Assembly (NCBI GenBank): GCA_963978905.1
Contig: OZ022256.1
Span: forward strand, 53,430,001-53,494,000
Length of the DNA: 64,000 nucleotides
Direction: 5' to 3'
DNA from: Trichostrongylus colubriformis
Taxonomy: Eukaryota > Nematoda > Chromadorea > Rhabditida > Trichostrongylidae
Numbering within the stretch: position 1 is the first letter of the stretch; each line of letters begins with the position of its first letter. The notes under the pieces were generated by a model, which worked only from the letters and a program-made list of their open reading frames with translations, did no database searches and was not told the origin of the DNA. Positions 1 to 11,562 of this stretch are shown here, piece by piece. Made by a program: the position numbers and the translations under genes.

Positions 1-215
1 CGAGCGTTATAACAAGAGGGCGTAGCAATTGTGTCAGCGGGGAAACATCGATAGCCAACGTCGAAGCAGGTGCTGCAAGGTGTGAAAGTGGCCTTATCGT
101 TGGATGACATTAGAATTTCAAATACAAAACCCTCCACGACACATCTCACGTATTCAGCATCAAGCAGGAGTGAAGGTACCACAACATAAAGTGGGAATCA
201 GCTTAGTGGTCGTGG

Positions 216-434
216 GGTGTGTACCCTTATGTCGGGATTTCGCACGACGACGAGCGGCGTGCGACGCAGTGTGTACAAGCCATACGCGTTGCGGTAGTGA
301 GGTCTTAGAATGATTACACGAGAATGCTAGGGGCGCGATACGCTGTTGACTTGTAATCGCAGCGCTTTTAGCTCGTCCGCATTGCTTCGCTTGAAACATG
401 CAGCGGTGCGAAATCCTGACTGAGGGTACACACC
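216..434. mobile_element. MITE, family GGTGTGTACCC
   Basis: Both ends carry the same terminal inverted repeat: the left end reads GGTGTGTACCCTTATGTC and the right end is its near-exact reverse complement. The five bases CGTGG occur on both sides (211-215 and 435-439), a likely target duplication. The interior is GC-rich with no credible coding frame. A related copy lies at 20573-20812, and a partial end (GGTGCAAAATCC) lies near 5487. Confidence 0.6.
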
Positions 435-1087
435 CGTGGTCCTGCTTCAGAAGGCAATCCTAGCAAAGACGCGGCGACAGCAAACACGCATACATCGTGA
501 GCGCCTTCCCACATACTCGAAGAGTTGAGTTTGTTTTGTATTGCCACTGACTGGAGGCCATTTGGACGCGTAGACCACTGGCACATTAAGGGGTATGCTA
601 AAAACTTGAAAATGTATTTTTACTTCAAAAAAGTCTGAAGGGAGGGTGACAGGATTCTAAAATTCATCTCTAGTATCCCTGCGTGATCAGCACAGCTTCG
701 CTCCAGCAAACATGGCCCTCCTCCAAAGGACCCAATGAGATCCTCTTTTGAGGATTCCGCGATCAGCCTTCAAGTCAACTAAGATAAGGATATAATAAGG
801 TGACTAAAGGCGACTCAACTTACATCAGACAATTTAGCATTGAACTTATTATTGTTCCGCATCATGGCACTGCTCTATGCATTGAAGTGTGTAAAAATGA
901 AACCTACCGCTTATTTCGCGAGTCGCGAGATCCCTAAGATAGTGATTCCAATGAATTTCACTTCCGGCTTGTTCAAGATTGCGGTGGAATCTCCAAAGGA
1001 GACGATGAAGCGTCAACGATTCCACTGATCAGCCAATGCGTGCTAAAGAGAGATAAGAATTGGACCACAGGAGAATGAGAAAGGACA
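435..1087. other. No gene seen
   Basis: I see no splice-bounded exon, RNA gene or clear repeat here. Short open frames exist but lack acceptor/donor support and protein-like composition. The next unit, 1263-1954, is likewise empty. Confidence 0.4.
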
Positions 1088-1262
1088 AGAGGGCCGCGTT
1101 CATACTCGGCGCCGGCAGGGCGTGACTCCGTTCACAGTCAACAAGGTAGAGTGGCACGGAGGTGCAGAGACGCAGGCAATGAGGCGGGGTGGTATAGGCA
1201 GAGAATTAGAGAAGCTCACCCATACCTTGCCGTCGGCACCGCAGACTATGAACGCGACCGAA
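1088..1262. mobile_element. MITE, family TTAGGCCGCGTTCATAC
   Basis: The left end contains GGCCGCGTTCATACTC and the right end its inverted form (CTATGAACGCGACC). The interior is GC-rich and partly self-complementary. The same ends occur at 6920-7068, 7185-7252, 17562-17632 and 55411-55587, with degenerate copies at 3151-3315 and in the 7.7-9.0 kb cluster. Confidence 0.5.
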
Positions 1263-1956
1263 GAGAATCTCGTGGACAGAGTCACATGACCATAAAGCTG
1301 CAATCGTCACTGTAGTTGCACGTTTTAAGTGACCAGTGCCACACCTAACGGTTTCCAGTAGGTTTTCTCGCATCAGGAGACAGGAAAGCAACTAAGAGTG
1401 AGCATCGTATCGAATACCGGCTGGGTGCTCCCTCACCCACGAATTTATCAGGAGCACGGCCAAGCATGGCATTGACCATTATTTGCGTCGGCTGGAAAAC
1501 TCGTCAATCGCTGAACATAACATTGCTGCCTGATATTGCTAATGATTATCGCCTGATGACATTCTTTATAATATCGCCTCGTTGGTCCAAAAACTATTCA
1601 GAAAGGGGTGCTTGTCAAATAGTTCTTGAAGAAAAAAAAACGATTTTCTCACACTTTCCAGTCCGAAATACGATCCCTGCCATGTGTTGAAAGAGGCTCT
1701 TCAAGCCTCTTATTGTGGTAGGAAAAGTTCTGCAATCGAAAATTACAGAGCTAGTGCAAGGGGCGATTATTGATTGCTGACCTTTTTGGGGCTAACGATC
1801 GCCTCAGAAGCTGCTAAAAACACAACTGGTCATTTAGGTGTTGGAAATTTGAGATCACACTCATTACGTGACCCAAAATACACCCTTCCTTGTTTCCCTT
1901 ACCGGAAGAACCCAAATCATCACCCAGCGTCACCATCTGTCAGTGCCACTGTTTTA

Positions 1957-2825
1957 TTAGGTTGAGTCAATATGAATGGGACAAATCGACAAATTTCTAT
2001 CATTGTCGTACAACTTTTTGACGACAGCTGGGATTCACTTGAAATAGGCTCCATCTTTATCGATGAACTTCTGCCACGGTATAGGCAGATCATGGATGCC
2101 CGAAGGCCGGGGGTTGGAGCTCGAAGAAGTTGTCGAGTGACGCCGTCGCGAGTTTTGAAGTCTTGGCCGTCCAGGTGGTGTTGGAGATGGGAGAAAAGGT
2201 GGGAATCTGAAGAGGCCAGGTCTGGGGAGTACGGTAGGTGTGGAAGCACGGCCCAACTGTACGACAACAACTCGGCCTTGGTCGATCTTGCAATGTGCGG
2301 TCTCGCGTTGTCATGCTGGAAGTAGACATATGACGCTGCCGTTGCGAAACTTGGACTTTTGCCTTTAACTCTCGTAACTGACGAATGTAGACGTCGGCGC
2401 ATACCGTTGTACCTTCATCAAGCAGCTTCCAGTACTACGCCGTGTACGCTCCACCAAATGCGGTCTTCGTCTTCGATGGAATAGTCGCCTGACGCAAATT
2501 TCGAATGCCAGAAGTACACTGTACTTCTGGCGGGGGCATGCTCCTTGTGAACTTCTTTCAGACGTCTGCCGATATCTGCAGGTTCCTGGCCAGATAGCGA
2601 TAGAAATAGTGTGACGTTGCGGATGTGGTCTCTGAACGGCTTCAAATCGAGCGGCATGGTGGCGGAATGAAACTACTTTGGAGTGATTATTTTGCGGTAC
2701 TGCGAAGAGCTTTTCATACTCATTCCAACGGTACCTCGCACGTCCATTTTTGTTAACTCGTTGCTGTGTTATGATTTCTAGAAATCATCACTACCATTTG
2801 TCCAAGCCATATTGACTCAACCTAA
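1957..2825 (-). mobile_element. Mariner element, internally deleted (869 bp)
   Basis: Terminal inverted repeats begin TTAGGTTGAGTCAATATG on both ends and are flanked by TA (1955-1956 and 2826-2827), the mariner target. On the minus strand, an N-terminal helix-turn-helix segment (about 2657-2418, with VYFWHSKFASGD) is followed by the C-terminal catalytic part with the HDNARPHIA and YSPDL blocks. The roughly 0.4 kb between them, including the first catalytic Asp region, is missing, and frames are broken. It cannot encode active transposase. Confidence 0.85.
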
Positions 2826-3150
2826 TAAATCACGAAACATGGATCATGTGAGGGAAAGTGAAGATGATTCCAGCTGGTCCTATCAATCTATCAGGGAATG
2901 ATACTTCAAATGGATAATTTTTCGCAAATACACTGGTTTAGTTGATGAGGTACCGATGCACAAAGGGGAAATGACTAGAATCCCAGGAAATGAGTTTTTA
3001 ATTGAAATCTCTAACTGCTACAGCGGACGAGATGATCCGCGTACATTCCAACCCCGTATTTCTTGTAATCGCAGATCTGTGGATCGTGGGGGTGAGACGC
3101 TGTACTCAACAAGACCACTTGGGAGGCAAAAGCGATGGTGGAACACGAAA

Positions 3151-3315
3151 TAGGAAGGCAACTGTGGCAATTGCTTTGGTACTGCCGGCGGCACAGCGCA
3201 GCACTCTGCCTCACGCCGGTACGTTGACAGGCAGAATGGTGCTGGTGGAGACGTAGAGACAAAGCAGCCATAACTCCCCGCCGGCACCGCAGAGTATGAA
3301 AACGGCCTTAGGTCA
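3151..3315. mobile_element. Degenerate MITE copy
   Basis: The right end (CGGCACCGCAGAGTATGAAA, then ACGGCCTTAG) matches the TTAGGCCG..TTCATAC family. The left end is decayed (CTGCCGGCGGCAC). Confidence 0.4.
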
Positions 3316-3339
3316 GGACACTCCCAGGTGTCGAAGAAA

Positions 3340-3690
3340 ATAGCCGCTTCTGTACGACCCTCCTCTCTACGGGGCTCCAAATACGATCCCCTTTTTTGTA
3401 ACCCCACAATACCAATAACTGTTGTCGGATTGCGCACGCGTAGCAATGTGTTGTATTGCAGGTAACATAAAGATACTTATTTCACCCTTCCTCACACGGA
3501 AATACTGAGAAATACCCATCGCTTTCTATCCCCTTATTAAAAGTTCAGAATATACATAGTTCAAGGTACGACCCCCCTCCTCCCCGGTCTGAAATACGAC
3601 CCCTCCTGGCGAAGAACCCTCGACTCCCATGTGAACCTGCTTAGGTCGCTCCAAGTGACTAAATCGCAGTGAAATGTGCCCATTTTGGAA
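3340..3690. repeat. Dispersed repeat, paired with 60120-60420
   Basis: The two segments share AACTGTTG(T/C)CGGATTG-like sequence, a block of CCCCTCC/ACGACCC pyrimidine tracts, and GAA(C)CCTCG(A/G)CTCCCA. Shorter relatives with GGGGTCGTATTT or its complement occur near 11085-11160 and 12225-12295. From 3690 to 4970 I see nothing else supportable. Confidence 0.45.
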
Positions 3691-4971
3691 AATCATGCCT
3701 ATCTTTGCCATAACATTGATTATGAAGGGACGTTCCCACCAAGACCACTGAAGGACGGTGACTCGAGCGGCCACAGTGCTAATGGTAAACGAGGTTCGAA
3801 TCACGGAGCTCGTGCACGTAGCTCCGAAAGCAGCGGGATAACTCGTCCACCACGCGGCAAAGTGAAAATCTTAGTTTAGTGAATGAAATCGAGCTGAGTT
3901 TTCCTCCATACAATAAGCGCATTTTTTTCTAAATCTTTTCAAACGAGATGTACAAGGGACCGTTGCAGCGCCGTGTCTTTGCTTTCTCATTGCATCAAAG
4001 CGGCGAGCATGAAGCTCACGGCGAGCATCACGACGTCGCACCGGGCCCTTTTTCCACCGAACTCGCTCATTTCTTGATCCGAGTCCGGTGACCAGTTCAG
4101 CAAGAGGAGATAGAACGTTCCATTTTTATTTACGTAGCTCACTCGGTATCGGTACGAAGGAGCAACGGAAAATACACAATATTCAATTTCGAATTAGTAA
4201 TTTGATGTATGGAGAAGTTTGTTTTTGGGTCAAATAATAGGAGATACGTCGCAAGTTAGCTGTGAGCCTTCCTTTTTTCCTTTTCATTGAACGCTACTAC
4301 CATGGGCACTCTGGACTGAAAACAATAGCTATGAATCATGAGAAAGGTAAAAGATTCGAATTGCTTCACTTCTAGATTTATAAAGAAATACATATTGTTT
4401 GACTTGAGCATTACTGTAAAAATATTCCGCAATATGGCGTGCAGCGTGTAACGCGCTGCGTGCGACGAACGATCACCTTGTCCCACACTTAAACACTTCG
4501 GAAGGGGGTAATTTTTGGCCTACCGTAGAACAGTCGTAGTTTGGATGAGTTCAAGGGGCCGCCATTGCACTAACTCGCCAATTTGACGACTTTTCATGGT
4601 TCCAAGAGAAGTTATTTTTATTATAAAGTTGTTCTTACTTTGACTTTTTCTTTTGTTCTTTCTTGTATTATTTCTAAATGCACTTACATGGATGCTAATG
4701 TGGTTGGAAGGGGCACTCCACTGCGCTGGGAGTCAGGTGTTAGAAATAACGTTGGCCCGCGGCCCGTCTCCTACAGCGAACAATTCGGAAAGTCTGTGTG
4801 TTGATGCGAATGTGATGCGAATACACACCACAGCGTCGCGCGTTCGAGTCCGGATTTTTTCGCCTATTATCGCTTCTAACCTTGAGTGTTCATTACAAAA
4901 TGCTCATTTCTTTGCATCTTTCTCTTCTTTTGGACCCCTCCCGGTTCCATCAAAGGAATCGTCCACGAAAA

Positions 4972-5057
4972 AACTAATTTCTTGGTTATCCATTAATCAA
5001 GGTGTATTTGCCTGAACTAATTTCTTGGTTATCCATTTATCAAGGTGTATTTGCCTG
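4972..5057. repeat. Tandem duplication, 43 bp x 2
   Basis: The unit starts AACTAATTTCTTGG and ends GTATTTGCCTG and is repeated at 5015 with one mismatch. Confidence 0.9.
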
Positions 5058-5364
5058 ATAAGGGCCGCATGCAAAGTTTCACGCGAAATAGTGAGAATTC
5101 GGCTGAAATACAGCTCCCCTAATTCTCGCCCGGGTAGGCGGGGCCTTTAAGTCAAAGCTCCGTTCCGTCGTTCGTTGCGGTTGGGAACGGAGAATGGGAA
5201 TATTTACGTAACTTTCAGTTCCTACAGTGCGTCTCTGATAGCGGCGTACGACGGAGTGGGCACATGCTCAGAGGCCCCGCCCATCCGGCCGAGACTTTGT
5301 GTGTTGTACCTTGGCCGGATTCAGATTATTTCGCGTGAAACTTTGCATGCTGCCCACATTAGGC
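5053..5364. mobile_element. MITE with CATGCAAAGTTTCACGCGAAAT ends (312 bp)
   Basis: The left end (from GCCTGATAAGGGCCGCATGC) and the right end (to GCATGCTGCCCACATTAGGC) are inverted copies for about 40 bp. The interior is GC-rich and includes GTAGGCGGGGC and GCCCCGCCCAT, also inverted. Relatives lie at 9938-10300 and 63720-64000. Confidence 0.7.
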
Positions 5365-5675
5365 AAATAGAGTAAATACATGGGTAACAGAGAAACATTT
5401 TTTTTGTGAACGATTCCTTTAAAACAATAGGCAGGATCCGATAACTGCTTTAGGGACTAGCTACATACATAGGGCGCTCCTAGCTGGTAAGCCGCGGTGC
5501 AAAATCCTTGTGAGAAGTACACTCCCTAAATTCGAGACAGTTCGAAGATGGTGCTATTCGATGGCTGGAAAGAGCCGGTAGGGAACAGCCGGGCACTAGG
5601 GTAATTCTGTCAAGCCTGCAGCTCCGCGAGGGTGGTGTATTCGATGGACACTGAGGCATAAAAAGCACCTGATCG

Positions 5676-5694
5676 TGGGGGGGGGGGGGGGGGG
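5676..5694 (+). repeat. G19 homopolymer
   Basis: A run of 19 G. Similar tracts occur at 18440-18457 (C18), 23485-23500 (G16), 24873-24885 (G13) and 54783-54797 (G15). The surrounding 5365-5870 holds no supportable gene. Confidence 0.95.
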
Positions 5695-5873
5695 AAGAGA
5701 TGTGCGTACCACTAATGAAAGGTGATTATTAGAACGTGCGCAACAATCATGTTACCCCTCTTCCACCTCAAATTCCCGATTTTTATAACCTTTATCCATC
5801 TCTTTGTGGGTCATTTGTGTTAAAAACCTACAATACCTAAAGTTAAATAAAATCTCAAGAAGTCAAAAGTCAC

Positions 5874-6185
5874 CAATTCGTCGTTTAGCGAAGCCAACTG
5901 ATACTCGGATGGACTTGGGCCTAGTGGTTTCAGTGGTTCCTCTCCAGATGCTTTGTTCTCCTGCTTCAGTGCCTCTACAATCTCCTCCCGGGAAGGCTTC
6001 TCCAACTTAATTTGATCCTGCAATTTTTTACTGGTTCGAGCTTATAGCACTGTGCGAACTGATGACTACCAAAACCAACCATCAAATATTGAGACGGTTT
6101 AGGAGCTGCTGGAGTGAATTCCGAGAAACTTGCCTCTTCAAAATTTGGATTGCCGCCTCCCTTGAAAACACTACTGTCTATTATT
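5874..6185 (-). CDS. Two candidate exons of an unrecognised gene
   Basis: Exon 6185-6080 reads a hydrophilic stretch including SVFKGGGNPNFEE and PAAPKPSQYLM. A donor GTTGGT follows TTGATG. After a 62-nt intron (6079-6018) ending ATTGCAG, exon 6017-5874 reads DQIKLEKPSREEIVEALKQ and continues for 48 codons to SLNDEL before a GTGACT donor. Phase 0 is kept across the junction. I do not recognise the product, a charged, Pro-rich, probably soluble protein fragment. Upstream sequence (6212-6308) is a tandem hairpin repeat, so the gene may be truncated. Confidence 0.4.
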
Positions 6186-6211
6186 CTGCTCAACGTTCAT
6201 TGGCTTGCATG

Positions 6212-6308
6212 CCTCGTCACTAATAGCGGTGCCAAAAACGTAGTTACCGCTATTAGAGACCCTCGCCACTAATACGGTGCCAAGAACGTAGGTACCGCTA
6301 TTAGAGAC
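6212..6308. repeat. Tandem 49-bp repeat with internal hairpins
   Basis: Two units, 6212-6260 and 6261-6308. Each contains CTAATA(G)CGGT and, 20 bases on, its complement ACCGCTATTAG, so each unit folds into a hairpin. Confidence 0.8.
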
Positions 6309-6919
6309 ATGCGTAGAGGGACACGATCCACGATGGCACGGTGATCCCAAGCCACGCGCGAAATTCGGAGGTCAACGCAGGGACACTAGTGAGTCATTAT
6401 GGTGTACAGGTTAAGACACTCGAATTGGGTCACCGCAGGCATATTGTAAACTATTCGTGCACGAAGAGACGTAGTGGTCGTGAGCTCCGATGACCTGACC
6501 CTATTCGAATGTCCTGGTCTACACACTCATCACGCTGCCCGGCGTCGTGACCGAGTTTCCATGCACCTGCGGTTGCGCGCGATTTGAGAAGCGGGATGAA
6601 GAGCATATTCAGGTGCATCGCTACATCCTTCACTATTCCCCACCACGTAAACCTTTATTTATCAAAAGAGCAGTATGGCTAGTTGCTCGAAAAGCATTAA
6701 TTATGCACTGGGCATGGCCAGAAATCCCAAAACGTGGACTATGGGTACGGCCACAGAATTTGCACTTCAGCCGAACAGCCGATCACGCGGAAAGGACAAA
6801 AATTATGTCGGTTAGGCTGTGATACGCCTGACTTCTGATCGCCTAATCGATACTTATCGTTTCCTTTCCACCATATCGCGCGGTCTACTACTACTACACC
6901 ACGAGGCGCGCTGGGAAGG

Positions 6920-7068
6920 TTAGACCGCCTTCATACTCTGTGGCGCCGACGTCGGCACTGACGCCTGCAGCGTAGGGCGTGGATCTGATGTACACGGATT
7001 ACGATAACAGATAGCAGAGATCGTACTTTGTCCGGAGTCGGCGCTGCAGACTACCAAGGCGACCTTAC
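6920..7068. mobile_element. MITE, TTAGGCCG..TTCATAC family
   Basis: The left end reads TAGACCGCCTTCATACTC and the right end is a decayed inverted match (AGGCGACCTTACT). The interior contains GCGCCGACGTCGGC and, inverted, AGTCGGCGCTG. Confidence 0.45.
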
Positions 7069-7184
7069 TGTTTTACTCCTGCTCTCGTTCACGTGTCGTC
7101 ATCCGCATCCGCATGATACACGAGAAGCCGATATAGTACTGCAGTAGGCGATTCCCGGCTGTAATATTTCACTGTGCTCTGCTG

Positions 7185-7252
7185 TAAGGCCGTGTTCATA
7201 CTCTGCGCACCGGCAGAGACGACGTCGGTGCGCAAAGTATGAATGCGGCCTA
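7185..7252. mobile_element. Compact 68-bp MITE, almost one hairpin
   Basis: Starts TAAGGCCGTGTTCATAC and ends GTATGAATGCGGCCTA. The arms pair along nearly the full length (TGCGCACCG against CGGTGCGCA), leaving a short GC-rich loop. Confidence 0.7.
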
Positions 7253-7701
7253 AATACTACATCACGCGCATCGCTCTCTAAAACTTCTGATGCCGTATCG
7301 GTTCCTCCCACAGCAACATTGGCGTGGGTTACAGGAGAAGATAAAAATTTGGTGTTTGATATTGCGCACATACCTCGTTAGACCCAACACTAGGTAGAGA
7401 CCTCTTAGCCAGTGGCTTTTTCTGAAATAAACTCTGTTAGAATACCACTGAAACCCACAAAAACGTCGATGCTTGGATGAAGACATTGCGAATTGCTGAC
7501 ATTAAACGGCAATTACGCAGGACCATATGTATGTACTATCGAAGGGAATAACATACTTCAGACACCCTTGGCGTATACTTGCTATTGTTTTTCATGCCAC
7601 AGACCGACGCATAGAACTGAGTAGAAATGGTGCAAACCACCGTGTCCATTTCTTCATTCTGTGATAACGATTGTTATCAACTCATATTTGTCCGTAAGAC
7701 C

Positions 7702-8109
7702 TAAATTGAATGAGTTTTGGCGCATCGGCGCATCCGCGATTTGGGATTTTTGGCGTGCCACATCACTCTAGCAACCGCGGTGGTTGGGCGCACGCGTGCC
7801 AACATGCTGTTGATTTCTTTTTCTCCTCTTTCCATTACTTGATTTTCCATACCTTACCGAAAGTCGATATCTGTTATGGCAAATATCCAAAATCGCGGAT
7901 GCGCCAATACTCTCATTTTCCAATCAATACGTATCTTATCCTCCACGCGAATGCGCCAATTCTCTCAAATCGCGGATGCGCCGATACTCTCATTTTCTTG
8001 ATCGATACGTATCTTATGCATGAGCGAATGTGCCAATTCTCTCATGCTCATTTTTCGATCGATTCGTATATTTAGTGTACGCCGATGCACCAACACTCAT
8101 TCAATTTGG
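7702..8109. mobile_element. MITE with GCGCATCGGCG ends
   Basis: The left end ATTGAATGAGTTTTGGCGCA is matched in inverse on the right (CCAACACTCATTCAAT). The interior holds three near-copies of CGCGGATGCGCCAATACTC alternating with CGATCGATACGTATCTTAT-like blocks. No coding frame is credible. Confidence 0.6.
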
Positions 8110-8133
8110 TATGAACGCATCCTAAACCTTATT

Positions 8134-8355
8134 GAATACCCAATTTGAGTGGGATTTTCGGCGCACCAGCGACTTGGAACTTTTAGCGATGCCACGTACC
8201 ACTACGTCAGTTTATCTGCATTATGGCAAATAGAAAAAATTGCGGATTCGCGGATCCGCCAATTCCCTCAAACTGCAAAGGCGCTCATTTTCTCGATCGA
8301 CACGCATATTTTACTTAACGCTGATCCGCCAAAATCTAATTCGTTTGGTATGAAC
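8134..8355. mobile_element. MITE copy in the 7.7-9.0 kb cluster
   Basis: Begins CCCAATTTGAGTGGG and ends with TTTGGTATGAACGCGGCC. The interior again has CGCGGATCCGCCAATTC and CGATCGACACGCATATTTTA-like blocks, so it is a divergent relative of 7702-8109. Confidence 0.5.
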
Positions 8356-8975
8356 GCGGCCTATGGCTGATATGTATCGATCGAGAAAGTGAGAGTATTG
8401 GCGCATCCGCGGTTCGAAAAATTGGCGGATCGGTGCATCCGCGACTTTGCCTGTTTGCCACAATGTAAATAAACTGACGTGGGTGCTAAGGTAGTTGGGG
8501 GGGGGGGCCACTCGACAAAAGCAAGAGTCGCGCCCAATTTCTCCTCATAGGCACTCTCAAGGTTATTTTATGCCTAGACACAGCTAACTAACTAAGAAAA
8601 CGATTGAATTATTCTTCCATTAGTATATTACGAAAAATTAGCTACAACTAGACTAAACAACCACTTACGCGTATTCGCCTAAGCCTAGGGGAAGGGAATC
8701 TCCTTCCCCAAGGCTTAGGCTAACATAGGATGAAAAAAAAGCACGAATTTGCTTTACAGAACCGTTTAAATGTAGAATTGGAACCCCATTCGGCTAGCAC
8801 TATGGCTTCTCTGCGCTCTAGCCCTGCGTTAGAGACGCAGAGACACTACTGCAGTGGCCCCCCCCCAACTACATTAGCACCCTGACGTGTTAATACGGCA
8901 TTGCCTAAAGTTCAAAAATGCTAACACGGCGATGCGCCGATGCGCCAAAAACCCACTTAGTTGGGTATGAACGTA
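8356..8975. mobile_element. MITE interrupted by a hAT-like element
   Basis: Left part 8356-8473 carries CGATCGAGAAAGTGAGAG and TTGGCGGATCGG. Right part 8890-8975 carries GGCGATGCGCCGATGCGCC and ends GTTGGGTATGAACG. The hAT-like element 8482-8881 sits between the halves with its duplicated target CTGACGTG. Confidence 0.5.
8482..8881 (-). mobile_element. hAT-like nonautonomous element with tRNA-like core
   Basis: Terminal inverted repeats start GGTGCTAAGGTAGTTGGGG (left) and GGTGCTAATGTAGTTGGGG (right, reversed). An 8-bp duplication CTGACGTG flanks them (8474-8481 and 8882-8889), as for hAT-type insertion. On the minus strand the right third contains a D-arm-like GGGCTAGAGCGC and a degenerate B-box GGGTTCCAATTC. 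The second copy at 16908-17295 has a better B-box. Confidence 0.65.
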
Positions 8976-9937
8976 ACCTAAGCTATGACCATCGCCAAGG
9001 GTCATTATGGTTGAAGGGTAGCAGTAATTATTATGACGCTATATCGTGTGAATGGGCCTATTGCACCAACTACGCCTAACAGAACGGCACTATTCTGAAC
9101 CCATGCACAATTTGCACCTTACTGCGCGCTGTTACCCTTCTTTACATGACCCAGCTGAGGTTTTGAGCGGATCAAGTATTCTAGGAAATGGAAAAGATAC
9201 GTATCGACCAGATGGATCGATTTACAGACTTGCCGACGTATTGGCAAATTGGCGTATCGGCGAGTGGTAAAGAAGATCTGATGGATGAAAGGATAAGAGA
9301 AACGCAGTATGGCCATTTCAGCGATTTCACGGTTAGGGTAAGATGCTCGTCGCTCATCCGGCTCCGGCTTCAGACAGTTTGCTAAAAAGGATGTAGAGGT
9401 CACGGATGGACCAGGACAGTTGAAGTGCGTAAAGGTGGCCGAAACTCGCGACGGCCACCCCCGCAATCAATTCATTGAGAAATCAGCGAGACACTTGTCG
9501 CGTTCAGTGTCCCAGTTTGAGTGTCCTGGCCCATACGCCTAGAAATCTCAGTAGGCGGGATAGATCAACCGACTCGTATCTATACCGATTCCCCCAAAAC
9601 ACTTTTATGAACGAACCTAAGATTTTGCTACTCGATTTGTTTCAAAGACTCTATATGCGGGACGCAGTCTCTTCATGCTCAAAGGTGTAGCTGGCACTGA
9701 GGTGTGGGTGGATTCAGCAATACCCCAATAGGCTTCCTAGATCGGCACACTCCACTCACAACGCCCGTACGAACCATTTCCAAGAGCAAAAACCTCACCT
9801 ATAGAATGTCCTTTTGATGAGGAGTTGGGAGCACCTCACTCTTTGTTTCTGCCTTTCGTCATTAGTTTTGATCAAGGGAATAGTCAGCAGAAACTTGAGT
9901 TTTTTTTATACCATACAGTTATGCTGTAATTGTTCAC

Positions 9938-10300
9938 TGCGGGCCACATACACATGCAAAGTTTACGCTAAAAAATCAAAATCCGGTAGAGATGAAGCTT
10001 TTCCGAATTTCGTCCCCGCGGGTACCGTGGGCGGAGTCACGAGGGCTATAGAGCAGTACGGCAGCGATCACGTGCTCAGGACGCGCTGTACATGAGAATC
10101 CAATACCAAGCAAAACTTGATACTGTTAAGATGGAAAACGGTCCAAAAACAGTTAAAGCATGAGCGCCACCGCATTGTTCACAGACCTCGAAGCAACGTC
10201 CATGATACCCGCGCACGAATATCTTGAATTCAGACTGATTCTTACCAGATTTTGTTTTTTTTTTTGTGTGTGAATCTTTGCATGCGGCCGATTGTGAACA
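9938..10300. mobile_element. MITE related to 5053-5364
   Basis: The left end has GGGCCACATACACATGCAAA and the right end the inverse TTTGCATGCGGCCGATTG. The interior has CCGCGGGTACC and, inverted, GATACCCGCG. Sequence 8976-9937 and 10301-10815 shows no supportable gene. Confidence 0.55.
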
Positions 10301-10815
10301 AATGCAACATGATTGCATAGAAATAGGAAAACTCAAACTTCCATAGACGATTACATCAGGCACAAAGCTAGGCGCATTTCCATCAAAATTAAGTCCCTTT
10401 TCGATTCCGTAATAAAAATAAATAAAGAGTTATGATAAGTAGAGTTTGAGGCTAATAAACCTTGCCAAACTATGCGAAGGAATACTAGTAACTCGTGGTT
10501 GATCTTTATTCCAAGTAAAAAACACATTCACAGAATTTCCACAGACACCCGCTTAAGACACGATATTACTATAATCACAGACACACACATAAATTAAGAC
10601 AATATAAGGTATAAGTGGATAAGTGAAAAGATGAGCAGCCTCAGGGAAGGCACAAAATGGCAACAATTAAAGCTTACGGTACATTGTGTCACTAGACATG
10701 AAATGAAGTGAAAATGAATTAAGGCTATTTTGAAGGAGGAAAACAGCACGTGAACAGAACCACCTACAGAATCGGGTGGCAAATCTAGGACGCATTGAGA
10801 TGGCTAATCACTCGG

Positions 10816-11562
10816 CTATTTTACAGAAGCGGATTCATCTGTGGAAGCTAGTCGCAGAGGAATTTGAACGGCAGTTCGCTCGTCGGATACGGGACCTTTT
10901 ATAGATTCTATGCCGATTGCCGTATGGTAGACGCTCTGAAAACAGATAATAAAAAGCTATCTCCACGAAAAGGACTTGTAGGCATGTGAGCAGGACTATC
11001 CAACCAGGTTACAGCGCCACATATATACTTATGTGATCAAGGGATAGATATTTTCCAGGGAGAGTGCAAGGTTTGACTCCCAATCAGGGTCAAGCCTCCG
11101 TTGAGGAGTCCTCAACAGGGGGGGGGGTTGTATTTGGTCCGCTAGGAAGGGGAGGGGTCGTAATTGTTGAGGTAGGCAGTGATCATCATGGAAACCTCAT
11201 GCATGGCGCGATCCGCAACGAAACCGGTCAACGCCAATAGACCTTTTGTTGGTTCGCTGACACCGAAACCACGTACCGAGACACCTTCGAAATTCACAGA
11301 TTGACCGTGGAAAGCGATATCTATCAACAGGTACCACCATGGATGGACACTCCAGAAACAATGGGTAGCTGATATGGACTTCTTTCATATCTTACTACGA
11401 TCGCAGATACGTAATCTAGTGTTAGCGGCCACTATGCGGACCGGAGAAACGTTTGTATTCATTGAGAATGTGGATGAAATCCTCATGCATGGCGCATCCC
11501 ACAGAGAAGCTGACCGACGGTTCTTGCCCTCCCACTAGGCCTTCCAGAGCGAAGGATGCATA
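10816..11562 (-). CDS. Three terminal exons, likely tail of the EGF gene
   Basis: Exons 11562-11451, 11320-11196 and 10935-10816 (stop TAG 10818-10816). Acceptors are TTTCTCTAG, GTTGATAG and TGTTTTCAG; donors are GTTTCT and GTTTCC. Phases 0, 1, 0 join without a stop, giving YASFALEGLVGGQEPS, then IAFHGQSVNFEGV, then SVYHTAIGIESIKG, ending STDESASVK. Exons one and two both contain AMHE in matching context (14 identical bases), an apparent internal exon duplication. The first exon has no usable start, so it continues an upstream gene. The nearest exon upstream (12965-12900) also ends in phase 0, supporting one gene with 12900-17758. No domain is recognised. Confidence 0.6.
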
